In this document: positions 51,348 through 60,953 of the stretch, in pieces | Layout: the number at the start of each line of letters is the position of its first letter | How positions within the stretch are numbered: the first letter of the stretch is position 1 | Source: Pedobacter sp014947265 | Lineage (GTDB): Bacteria; Bacteroidota; Bacteroidia; Sphingobacteriales; Sphingobacteriaceae | Assembly: GCF_014947265.1 (NCBI RefSeq) | Contig: NZ_JADCNK010000021.1 | Location: 28,069-92,068, forward strand | Length of the DNA stretch: 64,000 bases | Direction of reading: 5' to 3' | Position numbers and translations under genes: made by a program | The notes under the pieces: generated by a model | What the model was told of the DNA's origin: nothing | The model's input: the letters and a program-made list of their open reading frames with translations, nothing else | The model's database searches: none

Positions 51348-54300
51348 ATGAAAACAACCTCCGCTAAGAGGACACCAGCTCTTTATAAGATCATGAAATA
51401 CTCATGTTTAACATTTACAATCCTCTGCATTTTTTGCAGTTCTATCCTCGCTTCAGCAGGTATGGCACAAAAATTAGAGAAAACAACGGTTAGCATTACG
51501 ATAAACAAAGGCCGTAAGATGACCGAGATCATCAAAGAAATTGAATCCCGTACCGGACTTAGTTTCGTCTACAATCCAGATCAGCTGCAACAAAAAAATA
51601 TGTTTTTAAGTGGCGATTTTAACACAGAACCCGTAAGATCACTTTTAGACAGGCTTGGTTTGCAGGTTTTAGAAAAAGGTGGATATGTGATTTTAAACAA
51701 TGCCGTGATGAATAAGCCAGACCGGACGATCACAGGGGTAGTAAAAGATACCACAGGTTTGGCACTTCCAGGTGTTTCGGTGAAGGTATTGGGCACACAA
51801 AGTGGTACTATTACCGATGGTAACGGTGCTTATCGTATTGCAGTTGGCGCTGATGCCGTGCTGTCATTCTCCATGATCGGATATCAGACCAAGGAAGCAA
51901 AAGTAGGCGAAAACCAGGTAATTAACATAGTTTTAAAAGAAGAACGTTCAACACTCGCGGATGTAGTGGTTGTGGGCTACGGCACACAGAAAAAAGAAAC
52001 CTTAACCGGGGCAATCAGTATTGTGGGGATGGATAAACTTTCTTCACGTTCGTTAAACAGCGTAGGCGAGGTGCTTGCCGGAAAAACCCCAGGTGTGATT
52101 GTAACCAATGAGGGGGGCGATCCAACTTCTGCACCACGTATCAATATCCGTGGCTCAGGCGGTATTAATGGAGAAAATGTACTTTATGTAATTGATGGAT
52201 CTATATTTTCAGGTACACCACAGCTTAACCCTAACGATATCGAATCAATTTCTGTGCTAAAAGATGGATCGGCAGCAATTTACGGAGCAAGGGCTTCGGG
52301 AGGTGTGGTATTGATTACGACCAAAAAAGGCAAAAACGGAAAAATGCAGATCAGTTTTGATGCCAAGGTTGGCCAACAAAGTGCCTGGAAAAAGCTAGAA
52401 CCCCTAAATGCACAGCAACGTTCACAGGTAGCAGCAACAGCGGCCAAAAATGGCGGAACTACGATTTTGCCTTCCTTTGATGCCGCAAAATATCCTGACG
52501 GACAGATTACCCGCACCAATTGGATGGACGAGGTTTTTAGGGATGGATTGTTACAGGACTACAATGCCGCAATAAACGGTGGTAGCGAAAAATCGAACTA
52601 TTATCTAAGTTTTAATTACCGCAATGCAGAAGGGATTGTGTTAAACACCAAAGCCAAACGTTACAACTTCAGGATCAATACAGAACATGAGGTTACCAAT
52701 TGGTTAAAAGTTGGCGAAAACCTTTCTTATAGCAGTACCAATGGCAATGGCGCAAACACCAGCAGCGATTACACAGGAGCCTTGCTTTCGGCCATTTATT
52801 ACCCAACAAATGGTACGCCTTATAATGCCGATGGAAGTTTTGCAGGTTTGCCAGGACCGTATGCAGGAGATTACGGGGATGTAATTAACCCTGTTGCTGA
52901 GTTGAAACGTATCGATATAAACAACCCTAAAAATGTATTGGTGATTAATCCTTATGTTAACGTTAAACTGGCTAAAGGTTTAAGCTTCAGGTCGAATTTA
53001 AGTATCACTAAAATTGATTCTACATTTAAAAGCTTTACACCCAAAAGACCAGAGGTAGGTAAACCTGTATTGAGTAACAGTTTGCGTGAAAGTAGCAACA
53101 ATAGCAACGATTTCTTAGCAGAACAAGTGTTAAATTACAAAGGTAACTTTGGTAACCATCAGCTCGATCTTACCGGTGGCTATTCATTTCAAAAAACACA
53201 ATACAGAAGTTTAGTTGCTTCAGGATCTGGTTTTGACGATGAATCGCCACAATACAGGTATTTAATGAATGCTACAGTAATACAGCCTTCATCTAGTGGT
53301 TATAGCGCGCAAGCACTTTCATCATTGTTTTTTAGAGCAAACTATAGCTATCGCGAAAAATATCTGGCATCGTTTATCGGTCGCCGTGATGGATCATCTT
53401 TACTACCCCAAAATAACAGGACCCGGAATTATGGTTCAGCTTCTGTTGGATGGATAATGAGCAAAGAAGATTTTCTTAAAGATGTAAGTTGGTTAAATGA
53501 ATTGAAATTAAGGGCTAGCTATGGCTTTCTTGGTAATTTAGCAGCACTTACTTCTGCTGCGGTTAATCCATTACTAAGCCCAACGCAAAGTTATTTTGGG
53601 CAAACGCCAACTTTGCAAAATGGGTATGTTCAAACGGTTTTGGCCAATCCTAATATCGCATGGGCAGAATCTAAACAAACAAACTTTGGTGTTGATGTAG
53701 CCGTAATAGGCAGATTGAGTCTTACAGCAGACTATTTTGTTAAAGAAATTGATAAAATGATCCTGGTGAGAACATTACCCGGGACAGCAGGTTTAAGTAC
53801 TCAGACCATTAATGCCGGTAAAGTAAAAGATAAAGGTATTGAGTTAGGATTAAGTTATAATAGCGATAAAAATGCAGCTTTTACTTACTCGGTAAATGCT
53901 ACTTTAACCAAAATAAACAACAATATAGAAGAACTTATTCCTGGTATAGAAAATCAGGTTGTATCTACCAATTTCCGGAATGAAGTTGCCCCCCTTACCA
54001 ATAGGGTAGGACAGCCATTATATAGTTATTTTGTATTAAAAACTGATGGTATTTTCCAAAGTCAGGCAGAAGCTGATAACTACAAAAATGCGAAGGGAAC
54101 CAAGATTCAGCCGAATGCAAAAGCAGGTGATTTTAAATTCGTAGATATCAACGGCGATGGATCTATTGACAGTAAAGACCGTTATTTCGCGGGTAGCGCT
54201 TATCCCGATTTCTCATACGGATTGAGCTTTAACGCAAGTTATAAAAACTTCGATTTCAACATTTTTGCGCAAGGTGTACAGGGTAATAAATTGTTTAATG

Positions 54301-54692
54301 CGGTAAAACGTACTACTTATAGTGCCAGTGGGCCATCTTACAACAAACTGGTCGGTATTCTTGATGCCTGGTCGCCAGAGAATCCAGGTGGAAAAGTGCC
54401 GATTATATCAACCAGCGATGCCAACGGAAACTTTGCAGCTTCAGATTTTTATATCGAAGATGGTTCTTATCTGCGTATCCGTAACGTAACACTGGGTTAC
54501 AGTTTACCAAAATCGATCGCCAATAAATTAAAAACAGGTGGTGTAAGAGTTTATGCTACGGCAAACAATCTTTTCACCGTTACCAAATACTCGGGCTTTG
54601 ATCCGGAAATCGGAATGGACAACAACGGAGTGGATGTTGGGCGTTATCCGCAAGCCAGAAGCTTTATCCTTGGTTTAAGTGTAAATTTATAA
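51348..54692 (+). CDS. SusC/RagA-like TonB-dependent transporter with STN domain, locus 2
   Basis: An 1114-residue outer-membrane receptor. Signal peptide to about residue 40 (SSILASAGMAQ), STN signalling domain at 47-117 (VSITINKGRKMTEIIKEIES, then GLSFVYNPDQL), carboxypeptidase-regulatory-like domain at 127-198 (TITGVVKDTTGLALPGVSV), TonB-box-like DVVVVGYG (205-212), plug with VIVTNEGGDPTSAPRINIRG and DIESISVLKDGSAAIYGARA, then the barrel ending FILGLSVNL. The STN domain is the part that contacts FecR, so this locus has the complete receptor-FecR-sigma signalling chain. Confidence 0.96.
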   Translation: MKTTSAKRTPALYKIMKYSCLTFTILCIFCSSILASAGMAQKLEKTTVSITINKGRKMTEIIKEIESRTGLSFVYNPDQLQQKNMFLSGDFNTEPVRSLLDRLGLQVLEKGGYVILNNAVMNKPDRTITGVVKDTTGLALPGVSVKVLGTQSGTITDGNGAYRIAVGADAVLSFSMIGYQTKEAKVGENQVINIVLKEERSTLADVVVVGYGTQKKETLTGAISIVGMDKLSSRSLNSVGEVLAGKTPGVIVTNEGGDPTSAPRINIRGSGGINGENVLYVIDGSIFSGTPQLNPNDIESISVLKDGSAAIYGARASGGVVLITTKKGKNGKMQISFDAKVGQQSAWKKLEPLNAQQRSQVAATAAKNGGTTILPSFDAAKYPDGQITRTNWMDEVFRDGLLQDYNAAINGGSEKSNYYLSFNYRNAEGIVLNTKAKRYNFRINTEHEVTNWLKVGENLSYSSTNGNGANTSSDYTGALLSAIYYPTNGTPYNADGSFAGLPGPYAGDYGDVINPVAELKRIDINNPKNVLVINPYVNVKLAKGLSFRSNLSITKIDSTFKSFTPKRPEVGKPVLSNSLRESSNNSNDFLAEQVLNYKGNFGNHQLDLTGGYSFQKTQYRSLVASGSGFDDESPQYRYLMNATVIQPSSSGYSAQALSSLFFRANYSYREKYLASFIGRRDGSSLLPQNNRTRNYGSASVGWIMSKEDFLKDVSWLNELKLRASYGFLGNLAALTSAAVNPLLSPTQSYFGQTPTLQNGYVQTVLANPNIAWAESKQTNFGVDVAVIGRLSLTADYFVKEIDKMILVRTLPGTAGLSTQTINAGKVKDKGIELGLSYNSDKNAAFTYSVNATLTKINNNIEELIPGIENQVVSTNFRNEVAPLTNRVGQPLYSYFVLKTDGIFQSQAEADNYKNAKGTKIQPNAKAGDFKFVDINGDGSIDSKDRYFAGSAYPDFSYGLSFNASYKNFDFNIFAQGVQGNKLFNAVKRTTYSASGPSYNKLVGILDAWSPENPGGKVPIISTSDANGNFAASDFYIEDGSYLRIRNVTLGYSLPKSIANKLKTGGVRVYATANNLFTVTKYSGFDPEIGMDNNGVDVGRYPQARSFILGLSVNL

Positions 54693-54703
54693 TCACAACA
54701 ATA

Positions 54704-56227
54704 ATGAAAAAGAATTTAAAATATATGGCATTTGCCGCCCTTGCTGTTTTCTCTTCATGCACAAAGCAGCTTGATATTACACCTGAAGGTTCTCCATCGG
54801 CACAGAACTTCTGGAAAACAAAAGAGGATGCATTGAAAGCCGAAGGTGGAATGTACGAAATCTATAATGCTGAAGATTTTTACGGTCGCGGGATGTTCTG
54901 GTTTATCAATGCCAGCGATGATATGGTTACCGGCCGCAACAAGCCGGAGGCTGATAATATTAAAAACTTTAACCGTACTTACGTAGGCGGTGGTTATACC
55001 GAAACACAGTGGAGTATGCGTTATGCCATCATCAAACGTGCCAACGATATCATTATCAATGTGCCAAAGATCAATATGGATGAAAGTTTAAAAAAACAGA
55101 TCATTGGCGATGCTTATTTTAATGCCGGTTTAGTTTATTTTCAGCTGGCTGCAAATTATGGAAATGACAAAGCGGGTGTACCAATTGTTAGGCCTGAAAC
55201 CGATGCATCTCAGCCTATTCCCCGCGCCAGCAATGTTAACGAGAACTACGATTATATTATTTCGCTTCTTTTAAAGGCAGCTGATAATCTTCCATTTTTT
55301 TCGGCAATGAAAACTGCTGATTATGGGAAAGCACATAAAACGGCAGCATGGGCTTACCTATCTAAGGTGTACCTGTTCAAAAAAGATTATGCCAATGCTG
55401 CTAAATATGCTGATATGGTCATCACTTCAGGTCAGCATGATTTAATCAATACGGGTTTTGCTGATGTTTTTAAAGCGTCAAACAACTGGTCTAAAGAATA
55501 CATTTGGTCGGTGGTGTGTACGCCAAGCGGTGGCGGAACAGGCTGGGGCAGCAAGCTCCCTGGTGTAATGTTAACCAACAAAGCATGGGGTATTTATAAT
55601 GGATGGGGATATTACCTGCCAACCAAAGAACTTTACGACTCTTACGAAGCTGGCGATCAACGCAGGGAAGCTACCATTTTGAAACCTGGCGATAAATTTA
55701 TGTTCTTTGGAGCCGAGCGCAGCTTTACTAAAGATGGAGGAGCAACATCAAATTACCAGTTTAAAAAATACATGGAGCCGTTTTCTTATGCCAACCCAAT
55801 TCCAACACACGTTAACCCTAACGGTGATAATGGAACTACGGATTTAAATGTGCCATTAATGCGTTATGCCGAAGTTTTGCTAATCAAAGCTGAAGCTGCA
55901 ATTAACCTAAGCGGTGCAGGAGCGGGAGATACTGAACTAAATAAGATCAGGCTTCGTGCAGGTTTAGGTGCCAAAACGGGAATGACTATAAATGACCTTA
56001 AACGCGAACGCCGTAATGAGCTTGCCGGAGAATGGGCTGATCGTCACCGCGATTTGGTAAGATGGGGCGATGCGCAATCCACTTATGCTAAACCATTACA
56101 CGATTTTGATGGAAGTGTAATCTGGCCGGCAAGAACTTTCAACCCACAGGTACACGATGTTTGGGCAGTGCCACAAAGAGAAATCGATAACAGTGCAGGT
56201 GTAATTAAACAAAATCCAGGATGGTAA
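54704..56227 (+). CDS. SusD/RagB-like nutrient-binding lipoprotein, locus 2
   Basis: A 507-residue surface lipoprotein partner of the preceding SusC. Signal with lipobox FSSC (Cys19), then the family start QLDITPEGSPSAQNFWKTKED. Later hallmarks are AYFNAGLVYFQLAANYGN, LMRYAEVLLIKAEAAINLSG, LNKIRLRAGLG and RERRNELAGEWADRHRDLVRWG, ending VPQREIDNSAGVIKQNPGW. It begins 11 bases after the SusC stop, and its own end overlaps the phosphatase fusion gene by seven bases, so the four are coupled. Confidence 0.96.
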   Translation: MKKNLKYMAFAALAVFSSCTKQLDITPEGSPSAQNFWKTKEDALKAEGGMYEIYNAEDFYGRGMFWFINASDDMVTGRNKPEADNIKNFNRTYVGGGYTETQWSMRYAIIKRANDIIINVPKINMDESLKKQIIGDAYFNAGLVYFQLAANYGNDKAGVPIVRPETDASQPIPRASNVNENYDYIISLLLKAADNLPFFSAMKTADYGKAHKTAAWAYLSKVYLFKKDYANAAKYADMVITSGQHDLINTGFADVFKASNNWSKEYIWSVVCTPSGGGTGWGSKLPGVMLTNKAWGIYNGWGYYLPTKELYDSYEAGDQRREATILKPGDKFMFFGAERSFTKDGGATSNYQFKKYMEPFSYANPIPTHVNPNGDNGTTDLNVPLMRYAEVLLIKAEAAINLSGAGAGDTELNKIRLRAGLGAKTGMTINDLKRERRNELAGEWADRHRDLVRWGDAQSTYAKPLHDFDGSVIWPARTFNPQVHDVWAVPQREIDNSAGVIKQNPGW

Positions 56228-58086
56228 AAAAAATAGGGATAAACTTTGCAGTGCTGGCCTTTGTGCTGGGGCTGCAAAGTGCATCTGCCCAGGTAAAGCT
56301 GAGCGCAAACCGTGGACACAGCCATAACGATTATAAGCAGGAAATCCCTCTTCTAACGGCATATTATTCCGAAATGGGATCTATTGAGGCGGATGTATTT
56401 TTAAAAGAGGGACAATTATATGTAGCACATGAAGCTTCAGAAATTAAGCCGGGTTTTACACTTAAAAAAATATACCTCGATCCGCTGGCTCAGTTTTTTA
56501 AAGCAAAAGGAAATCATCCTTATACCAACGCGGCCTTAAAACTGCAATTGGTGGTTGATGTAAAAGAAGATTACAAGCATGTGCTCCCCGTATTACTAAA
56601 AGAGCTCGAAGGTTATGCTGAGGTATTTGATGCAAAAAAGAATGCCAATGCCATTAGGGTAGTGGTTAGTGGCGATATGCCTGCGCCAGCCGATTTTAAA
56701 AATTATGATGAGAAATTATTTTTCGATGGCAGGCCGACTACCACTTATACCGATGCACAATTGGCAAGGGTAGCGATGATCAGCGATGATTTGAAAAATC
56801 AGACCGTATGGAATGGAAAGGGTAATCCTACCAAAACCGATGAAGCAAAGATGAGAGGCACAATAGAGCAGGCACATCGTAAAGGCAAACCTTTCCGCTT
56901 TTGGGCCTCGCAGGATAGTCCGAACACCTGGATTGTGCTCGAAAGGTTTGGTGCAGATTGGATTAATACTGATCAACCGACGAAACTGAAAGATTTTTAT
57001 CTTCATCAGGATAAATTGAGTTATACCAATCCAAAACCATATACGACCTATACACCGACTTATAAAACCGACGGACAAAACAAAGCACCCAAACATGTCA
57101 TTTTGTTAATTGGTGATGGGATGGGACTGGCTGCAATCCACGCTGGGTTGATTGCCAATCATGGAGATCTGAACATGGCAAAGTTCCATTACATTGGTTT
57201 TTCCGAAACCGCTGCTGCTGATGCCGGAAACACCGATTCGGCTGCGGGAGGTAGTGCCATGGCAATTGGTTATAAAACCAATAACCGTTACATTGGCATG
57301 GGACCTGATGATCAGAATAAAACCAATTTGGTTGATACCCTATCTCTTTTCGGTATCAAAAGTGGTATCATCACTGCAGGTGATCTGACCGATGCCACAC
57401 CAGCAGTATTTTACGCCCATCAGCTGGACCGTTCTTACAACGGTGCAATTGCGAATGATCTGTTAAGCAGCAAAGCCGAAGTTTTAGTCGGTTCTAACCG
57501 CAAAGCTTTCGAGCAGAATAAAAACAGCAGGCTTTTGGCAGATTTAAAAACTAAAGGTTTTCAGGTAACAAATAGTTTAGCTGATTTTGAAAAGCAGCAT
57601 GAAGGTAAACAATTGGTTTTGCTGGACGATTCGGCTACCCGGCCCGTAATAAAAGGCCGCAGCGATATGCTTAAAAAATCTTTATCACATACCACGCAGA
57701 TTTTATCGAAAAATAAACCTGGTTTCTTCATTATGACGGAAGGTGCGCAGATCGATTACGGTGGTCATACCAACGATCTGCCTTATCTCATTACCGAATT
57801 ACACGATTTCGACCGTACCGTTGCTGAAGCTCTTCGCTTTGCTGATCAGGATGGTGAAACATTGGTTGTCGTAACTGCCGATCATGAAACAGGCGGATTA
57901 ACACTTTTAGATGGTGCCGCCGAAAAAGGAATGGTAAGGGGCGAATTTAGCACCAACGATCATACGGGTATCATGGTTCCGGTTTTTGCCTATGGCCCGG
58001 GTTCGAAAAACTTTACTGGTGTTTATCCTAATAACCAGATTTTTCATAAAATCATCAAGGCTTATCGTTTAGCGAAAGCTAAATAA
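56221..58086 (+). CDS. Secreted fusion: GDPD/AIM6-like phosphodiesterase + alkaline phosphatase
   Basis: A 621-residue exported two-domain enzyme. Signal peptide ends near residue 23 (SASAQ). Residues 27-265 are a PI-PLC/GDPD-type barrel of the AIM6-like group: NRGHSHNDY (30-38), IEADVF (55-60) and AHE (69-71) supply the catalytic His, Glu and Asp, and WINTDQP closes it. Residues 290-620 are an alkaline phosphatase: LIGDGMG (296-302), nucleophile Ser340 in TDSAAGG, EGAQIDYGGH (507-516), TADHETGG (552-559) and DHTG (580-583). It could split a phosphodiester and then release phosphate from the product. ATG 56221 overlaps the SusD stop. Confidence 0.93.
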   Translation: MVKKIGINFAVLAFVLGLQSASAQVKLSANRGHSHNDYKQEIPLLTAYYSEMGSIEADVFLKEGQLYVAHEASEIKPGFTLKKIYLDPLAQFFKAKGNHPYTNAALKLQLVVDVKEDYKHVLPVLLKELEGYAEVFDAKKNANAIRVVVSGDMPAPADFKNYDEKLFFDGRPTTTYTDAQLARVAMISDDLKNQTVWNGKGNPTKTDEAKMRGTIEQAHRKGKPFRFWASQDSPNTWIVLERFGADWINTDQPTKLKDFYLHQDKLSYTNPKPYTTYTPTYKTDGQNKAPKHVILLIGDGMGLAAIHAGLIANHGDLNMAKFHYIGFSETAAADAGNTDSAAGGSAMAIGYKTNNRYIGMGPDDQNKTNLVDTLSLFGIKSGIITAGDLTDATPAVFYAHQLDRSYNGAIANDLLSSKAEVLVGSNRKAFEQNKNSRLLADLKTKGFQVTNSLADFEKQHEGKQLVLLDDSATRPVIKGRSDMLKKSLSHTTQILSKNKPGFFIMTEGAQIDYGGHTNDLPYLITELHDFDRTVAEALRFADQDGETLVVVTADHETGGLTLLDGAAEKGMVRGEFSTNDHTGIMVPVFAYGPGSKNFTGVYPNNQIFHKIIKAYRLAKAK

Positions 58087-58140
58087 AAAAGAATAAACCA
58101 AATCCCAATAGCGGTGTCTGTATACCAGAGCACAATATCA

Positions 58141-58197
58141 TTAACCACTGATGCACACAGATCTATATCTGTGTGCATCAGTTTAATCTGTGGTTAA
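58141..58197. repeat. Intergenic palindrome, TTAACCAC family (copy 2)
   Basis: TTAACCAC and GTGGTTAA form the outer ends, and CTGATGCACACAGAT (58148-58162) with ATCTGTGTGCATCAG (58167-58181) is a perfect 15-bp core around CTAT. A diverged copy is at 13662-13730. It lies 54 bases after the fusion gene and might stabilise its 3' end. Confidence 0.8.
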
Positions 58198-58296
58198 ATA
58201 GAATGCTTAACGTACTGACATTATTTACAATACTGCTTTTTTAATTCGTGTTAAATTAACATACAGTTGCTAATTTAACCCAACAAATAACAGATA

Positions 58297-59199
58297 ATGG
58301 AAAGAAGATCTGCACTCAAAAATATCGGTGGCCTTTTTTTGCTGCCAACACTATCAACAGTTTCGTTACCCGCTGAAAAAAAGACCGTTTTAAGGGTTGC
58401 GCACATTACCGATGTCCATCTGAAAAACCAATTTAATGCACCAGCAAGATTTGCAAAATGTCTGCACCACTTACAGGCACAATCTCCAAAAGTAGATCTG
58501 ATATTAAATGGTGGAGATATTGTTTTCGATATGAACAAAGAAAACATGGATACCATTAACGATCAATGGAAACTGGTACAGGAAACCATGAAAAACGAAT
58601 GCAGCATTCCTGTAAATTACTGTTTGGGGAACCACGATATCTGGTGGAACGAAGATAGCAAAGGCGATGTTTTTTATGGAAAAAAATATGCCATGGATAA
58701 ATTGCAGTTGGCTAAACCTTATTACAGTGTGGTACAAAGCAATTGGAAAATCATTGTGCTGGATAGCACCCATTTAGATATCGATAATACCTGGTACATT
58801 GGCAAACTGGGCGATGAGCAATTAGATTGGCTTAAAAATGAACTGGAAAACACCAGTAAAACGATGCCGGTGATGGTGATGTCGCACATTCCAATCCTTA
58901 CTGCACTATTGATGATAGAAGATAATATTGTAAACAAATGGACCATGTTGGGCGGGGATATGCATACTGATACTGCTAAAATTATTAACCTTTTTTATCA
59001 GCATCCCAATGTTAAACTGTGTTTAAGTGGTCATTTGCATATGCGCGATAAAGTGGTATACAACAATGTGACCTATCTTTGCAATGGAGCAGTATCTGGT
59101 GCATGGTGGGAAGGCAACAGAAGAGAAACCGCACCGGGTTATGGTTTAATTGATTTGTATGAGGATGGGAGTTTTGAAGAAAAATATGTGAATTATTGA
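58297..59199 (+). CDS. Exported calcineurin-like metallophosphoesterase
   Basis: A 300-residue two-metal phosphoesterase. All motifs are present: DVH (39-41), GGD (72-74), GNHD (111-114), His197 in MSHIPI and GHLH (245-248). The N-terminus MERRSALKNIGGLFLLPTLS has a twin-arginine-like pattern (RRSALK) before a hydrophobic stretch, so it may be exported by Tat, which fits a folded metalloenzyme. It follows the GDPD-phosphatase gene by 210 bases, across a palindrome, and probably adds a phosphomonoesterase or phosphodiesterase to the locus. It has no obvious terminator of its own. Confidence 0.93.
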   Translation: MERRSALKNIGGLFLLPTLSTVSLPAEKKTVLRVAHITDVHLKNQFNAPARFAKCLHHLQAQSPKVDLILNGGDIVFDMNKENMDTINDQWKLVQETMKNECSIPVNYCLGNHDIWWNEDSKGDVFYGKKYAMDKLQLAKPYYSVVQSNWKIIVLDSTHLDIDNTWYIGKLGDEQLDWLKNELENTSKTMPVMVMSHIPILTALLMIEDNIVNKWTMLGGDMHTDTAKIINLFYQHPNVKLCLSGHLHMRDKVVYNNVTYLCNGAVSGAWWEGNRRETAPGYGLIDLYEDGSFEEKYVNY

Positions 59200-59217
59200 T
59201 GATTGGCTTCCTGGAAC

Positions 59218-59327
59218 CGTCATTTCGAGCGGAGTGCAACGAAGTCGAGAACCACGTAGTGCTCTGCGAACCTAAATCTATCGAGACAGATCTCTCCATT
59301 CCACTGCGTTCCAGTCGAGATGACGAC
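59218..59327. repeat. REP-like imperfect palindrome, GTCATTTCGAG family
   Basis: Begins CGTCATTTCGAGCGGAG and ends CCAGTCGAGATGACGA. Its right arm, from GATCTCTCC to GATGACG (about 37 bases), is identical to that of 821-904, although the left arms differ. It lies between the metallophosphoesterase and phytase-like genes. Confidence 0.8.
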
Positions 59328-59483
59328 TTTTTTTAGAAAGACAGCTGCATTTAAGCCCTTTGCACTCTGCCTCCTGCTTATCAATAAAAAATTGATTATT
59401 CAAGATGAAGCCTTAAAACTATTCTTGTTATTCCCTTAACATTGCCTTCATATCCAGATCCTTGCTTTGTTTAAAAAAAATAA

Positions 59484-60779
59484 ATGAAGAAAGAATTACT
59501 CACCTTAATCGTAGCCATATCTATCGGTATGGTATCATGTAAGAAAAACCACCAAGAAACCCCTGTAGAATTTACTTATCCTGCCGTTGCAGAAGTTTCC
59601 GATCCTTCGGTGCTTTTCACAACTGCTGCCGGCGTAAAAGTATATAATGGAGGTTTTGGTTCAGCAGTTGCCGCCGACCCCAACTCGCCGGATGTTTTTT
59701 ATATGCTGACCGATAGGGGGTCGAACGTTGCCGGACAGCTCGCAAACTCAATCATCATCGGAAAACCTGATTTTGATCCGCAGATCGGCAAATTCAGATT
59801 GAAAGATGGGAAATTGGTACTCGAACAAACCATCGAACTTAAAAATGCATCCGGTAATAAATTAAACGGACTTCCAAATCCTGCGGGAATGGGGGCTTCT
59901 GGTGAAACTGCTTATGACTTAAATGGACAGGTGATTGCTCCAAGTGCCGATGGAATCGACTCAGAAGGCTTGGTAAGGGCAGCCGACGGATCGTTCTGGA
60001 TCAGTGATGAATACGGACCGCACATTGTACACGTCGATGCAACAGGAAAAACCATCGAACGCATTAACCCATTTGGAACGGGAACCGGCGGGCGCAAAAT
60101 TCCGGCAGTATTTGCCAATAGAAGGGCGAACCGCGGCATGGAAGGTTTGGCCATTACCCCGGATGGAAAAACTTTGGTAGGCATGATGCAGTCGCCAATG
60201 TACAATCCTTCAAAAAGTGCAGTAGCCAATTCAGTTGTGTTAAGGATCTTAACTTTTGATATTGCCACAGGCGCAACCAAGCAATACGCTTACCTGATGG
60301 ATAATACCACTTTAACAGGCGTGAGCGATATTGTTGCCGTTAACAGCACTACTTTCCTAACCATTGAACGTGATGGATTGTATGGCGGCGCAGCAAGCAA
60401 TCCGGCAACATTTAAAAAAGTTTTCAAAATAGACCTGAGTGGAGCTACCGATATTTCTGATTCCGGCAATGGTGCAACAGGAAAACTTTATGGCGGCAAA
60501 ACCGTAGAAGAACTGAACAATGCAGCAGGTTTAAGCACAGCGGGAATTACCCCGGTAAGCAAAGCTATTGTTTTAGACCTGTTGAAAGATTTACCTTCCA
60601 TTTATCCACATGATAAAGCAGAAGGTTTAGCCTTACTGCCTGGCAATATCCTCGTAATTTCTAACGATGATGATTTTGGTGTGGTGGATAATGGTGCAAG
60701 TGGCTTTGCACAAAAAATATTACCTCTAACAAATTCGGTTGATAGAAACCGTTTATACTTTGTTAAAATTAAACTTTAA
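59484..60779 (+). CDS. Phytase-like (esterase-like activity of phytase) lipoprotein
   Basis: A 431-residue surface or periplasmic lipoprotein (lipobox VSC, Cys19) of the phytase-like PF13449 type, a beta-propeller-like family named from an esterase activity of a phytase. Motifs: FYMLTDRGSNV, GIDSEGLVRAADGSFWISDEYGPHIVHVD (about 154-182), RGMEGLAITPDGKTLVGMMQSP and KAEGLALLPGNILVISNDDDFG. Family members are often near phosphate-acquisition genes. It probably completes the phosphorus locus as its last gene; a hairpin follows at 60784-60813. Its actual reaction is unproven. Confidence 0.88.
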   Translation: MKKELLTLIVAISIGMVSCKKNHQETPVEFTYPAVAEVSDPSVLFTTAAGVKVYNGGFGSAVAADPNSPDVFYMLTDRGSNVAGQLANSIIIGKPDFDPQIGKFRLKDGKLVLEQTIELKNASGNKLNGLPNPAGMGASGETAYDLNGQVIAPSADGIDSEGLVRAADGSFWISDEYGPHIVHVDATGKTIERINPFGTGTGGRKIPAVFANRRANRGMEGLAITPDGKTLVGMMQSPMYNPSKSAVANSVVLRILTFDIATGATKQYAYLMDNTTLTGVSDIVAVNSTTFLTIERDGLYGGAASNPATFKKVFKIDLSGATDISDSGNGATGKLYGGKTVEELNNAAGLSTAGITPVSKAIVLDLLKDLPSIYPHDKAEGLALLPGNILVISNDDDFGVVDNGASGFAQKILPLTNSVDRNRLYFVKIKL

Positions 60780-60783
60780 GCAT

Positions 60784-60820
60784 TTAGCCATGTGTCAACT
60801 GACTCATGGCTAATTTATAT
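60784..60820 (+). terminator. Hairpin terminator after the phytase-like gene
   Basis: TTAGCCATG (60784-60792) and CATGGCTAA (60805-60813) form a 9-bp stem with a 12-base loop, followed by TTTATATC. It is a modest intrinsic terminator at the end of the second phosphorus locus. Confidence 0.55.
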
Positions 60821-60953
60821 CATAATAAGGTATAAGCTGAAAATAATGTATAATTAGTAAGTCTGTTAATACCGTAATTTTACCCTTTCTTTGTCTTTCT
60901 GTGTGGATTCGGGTTAAGATTGTTAAGTTTGATGCAGCCTATCTAATTTGCCT

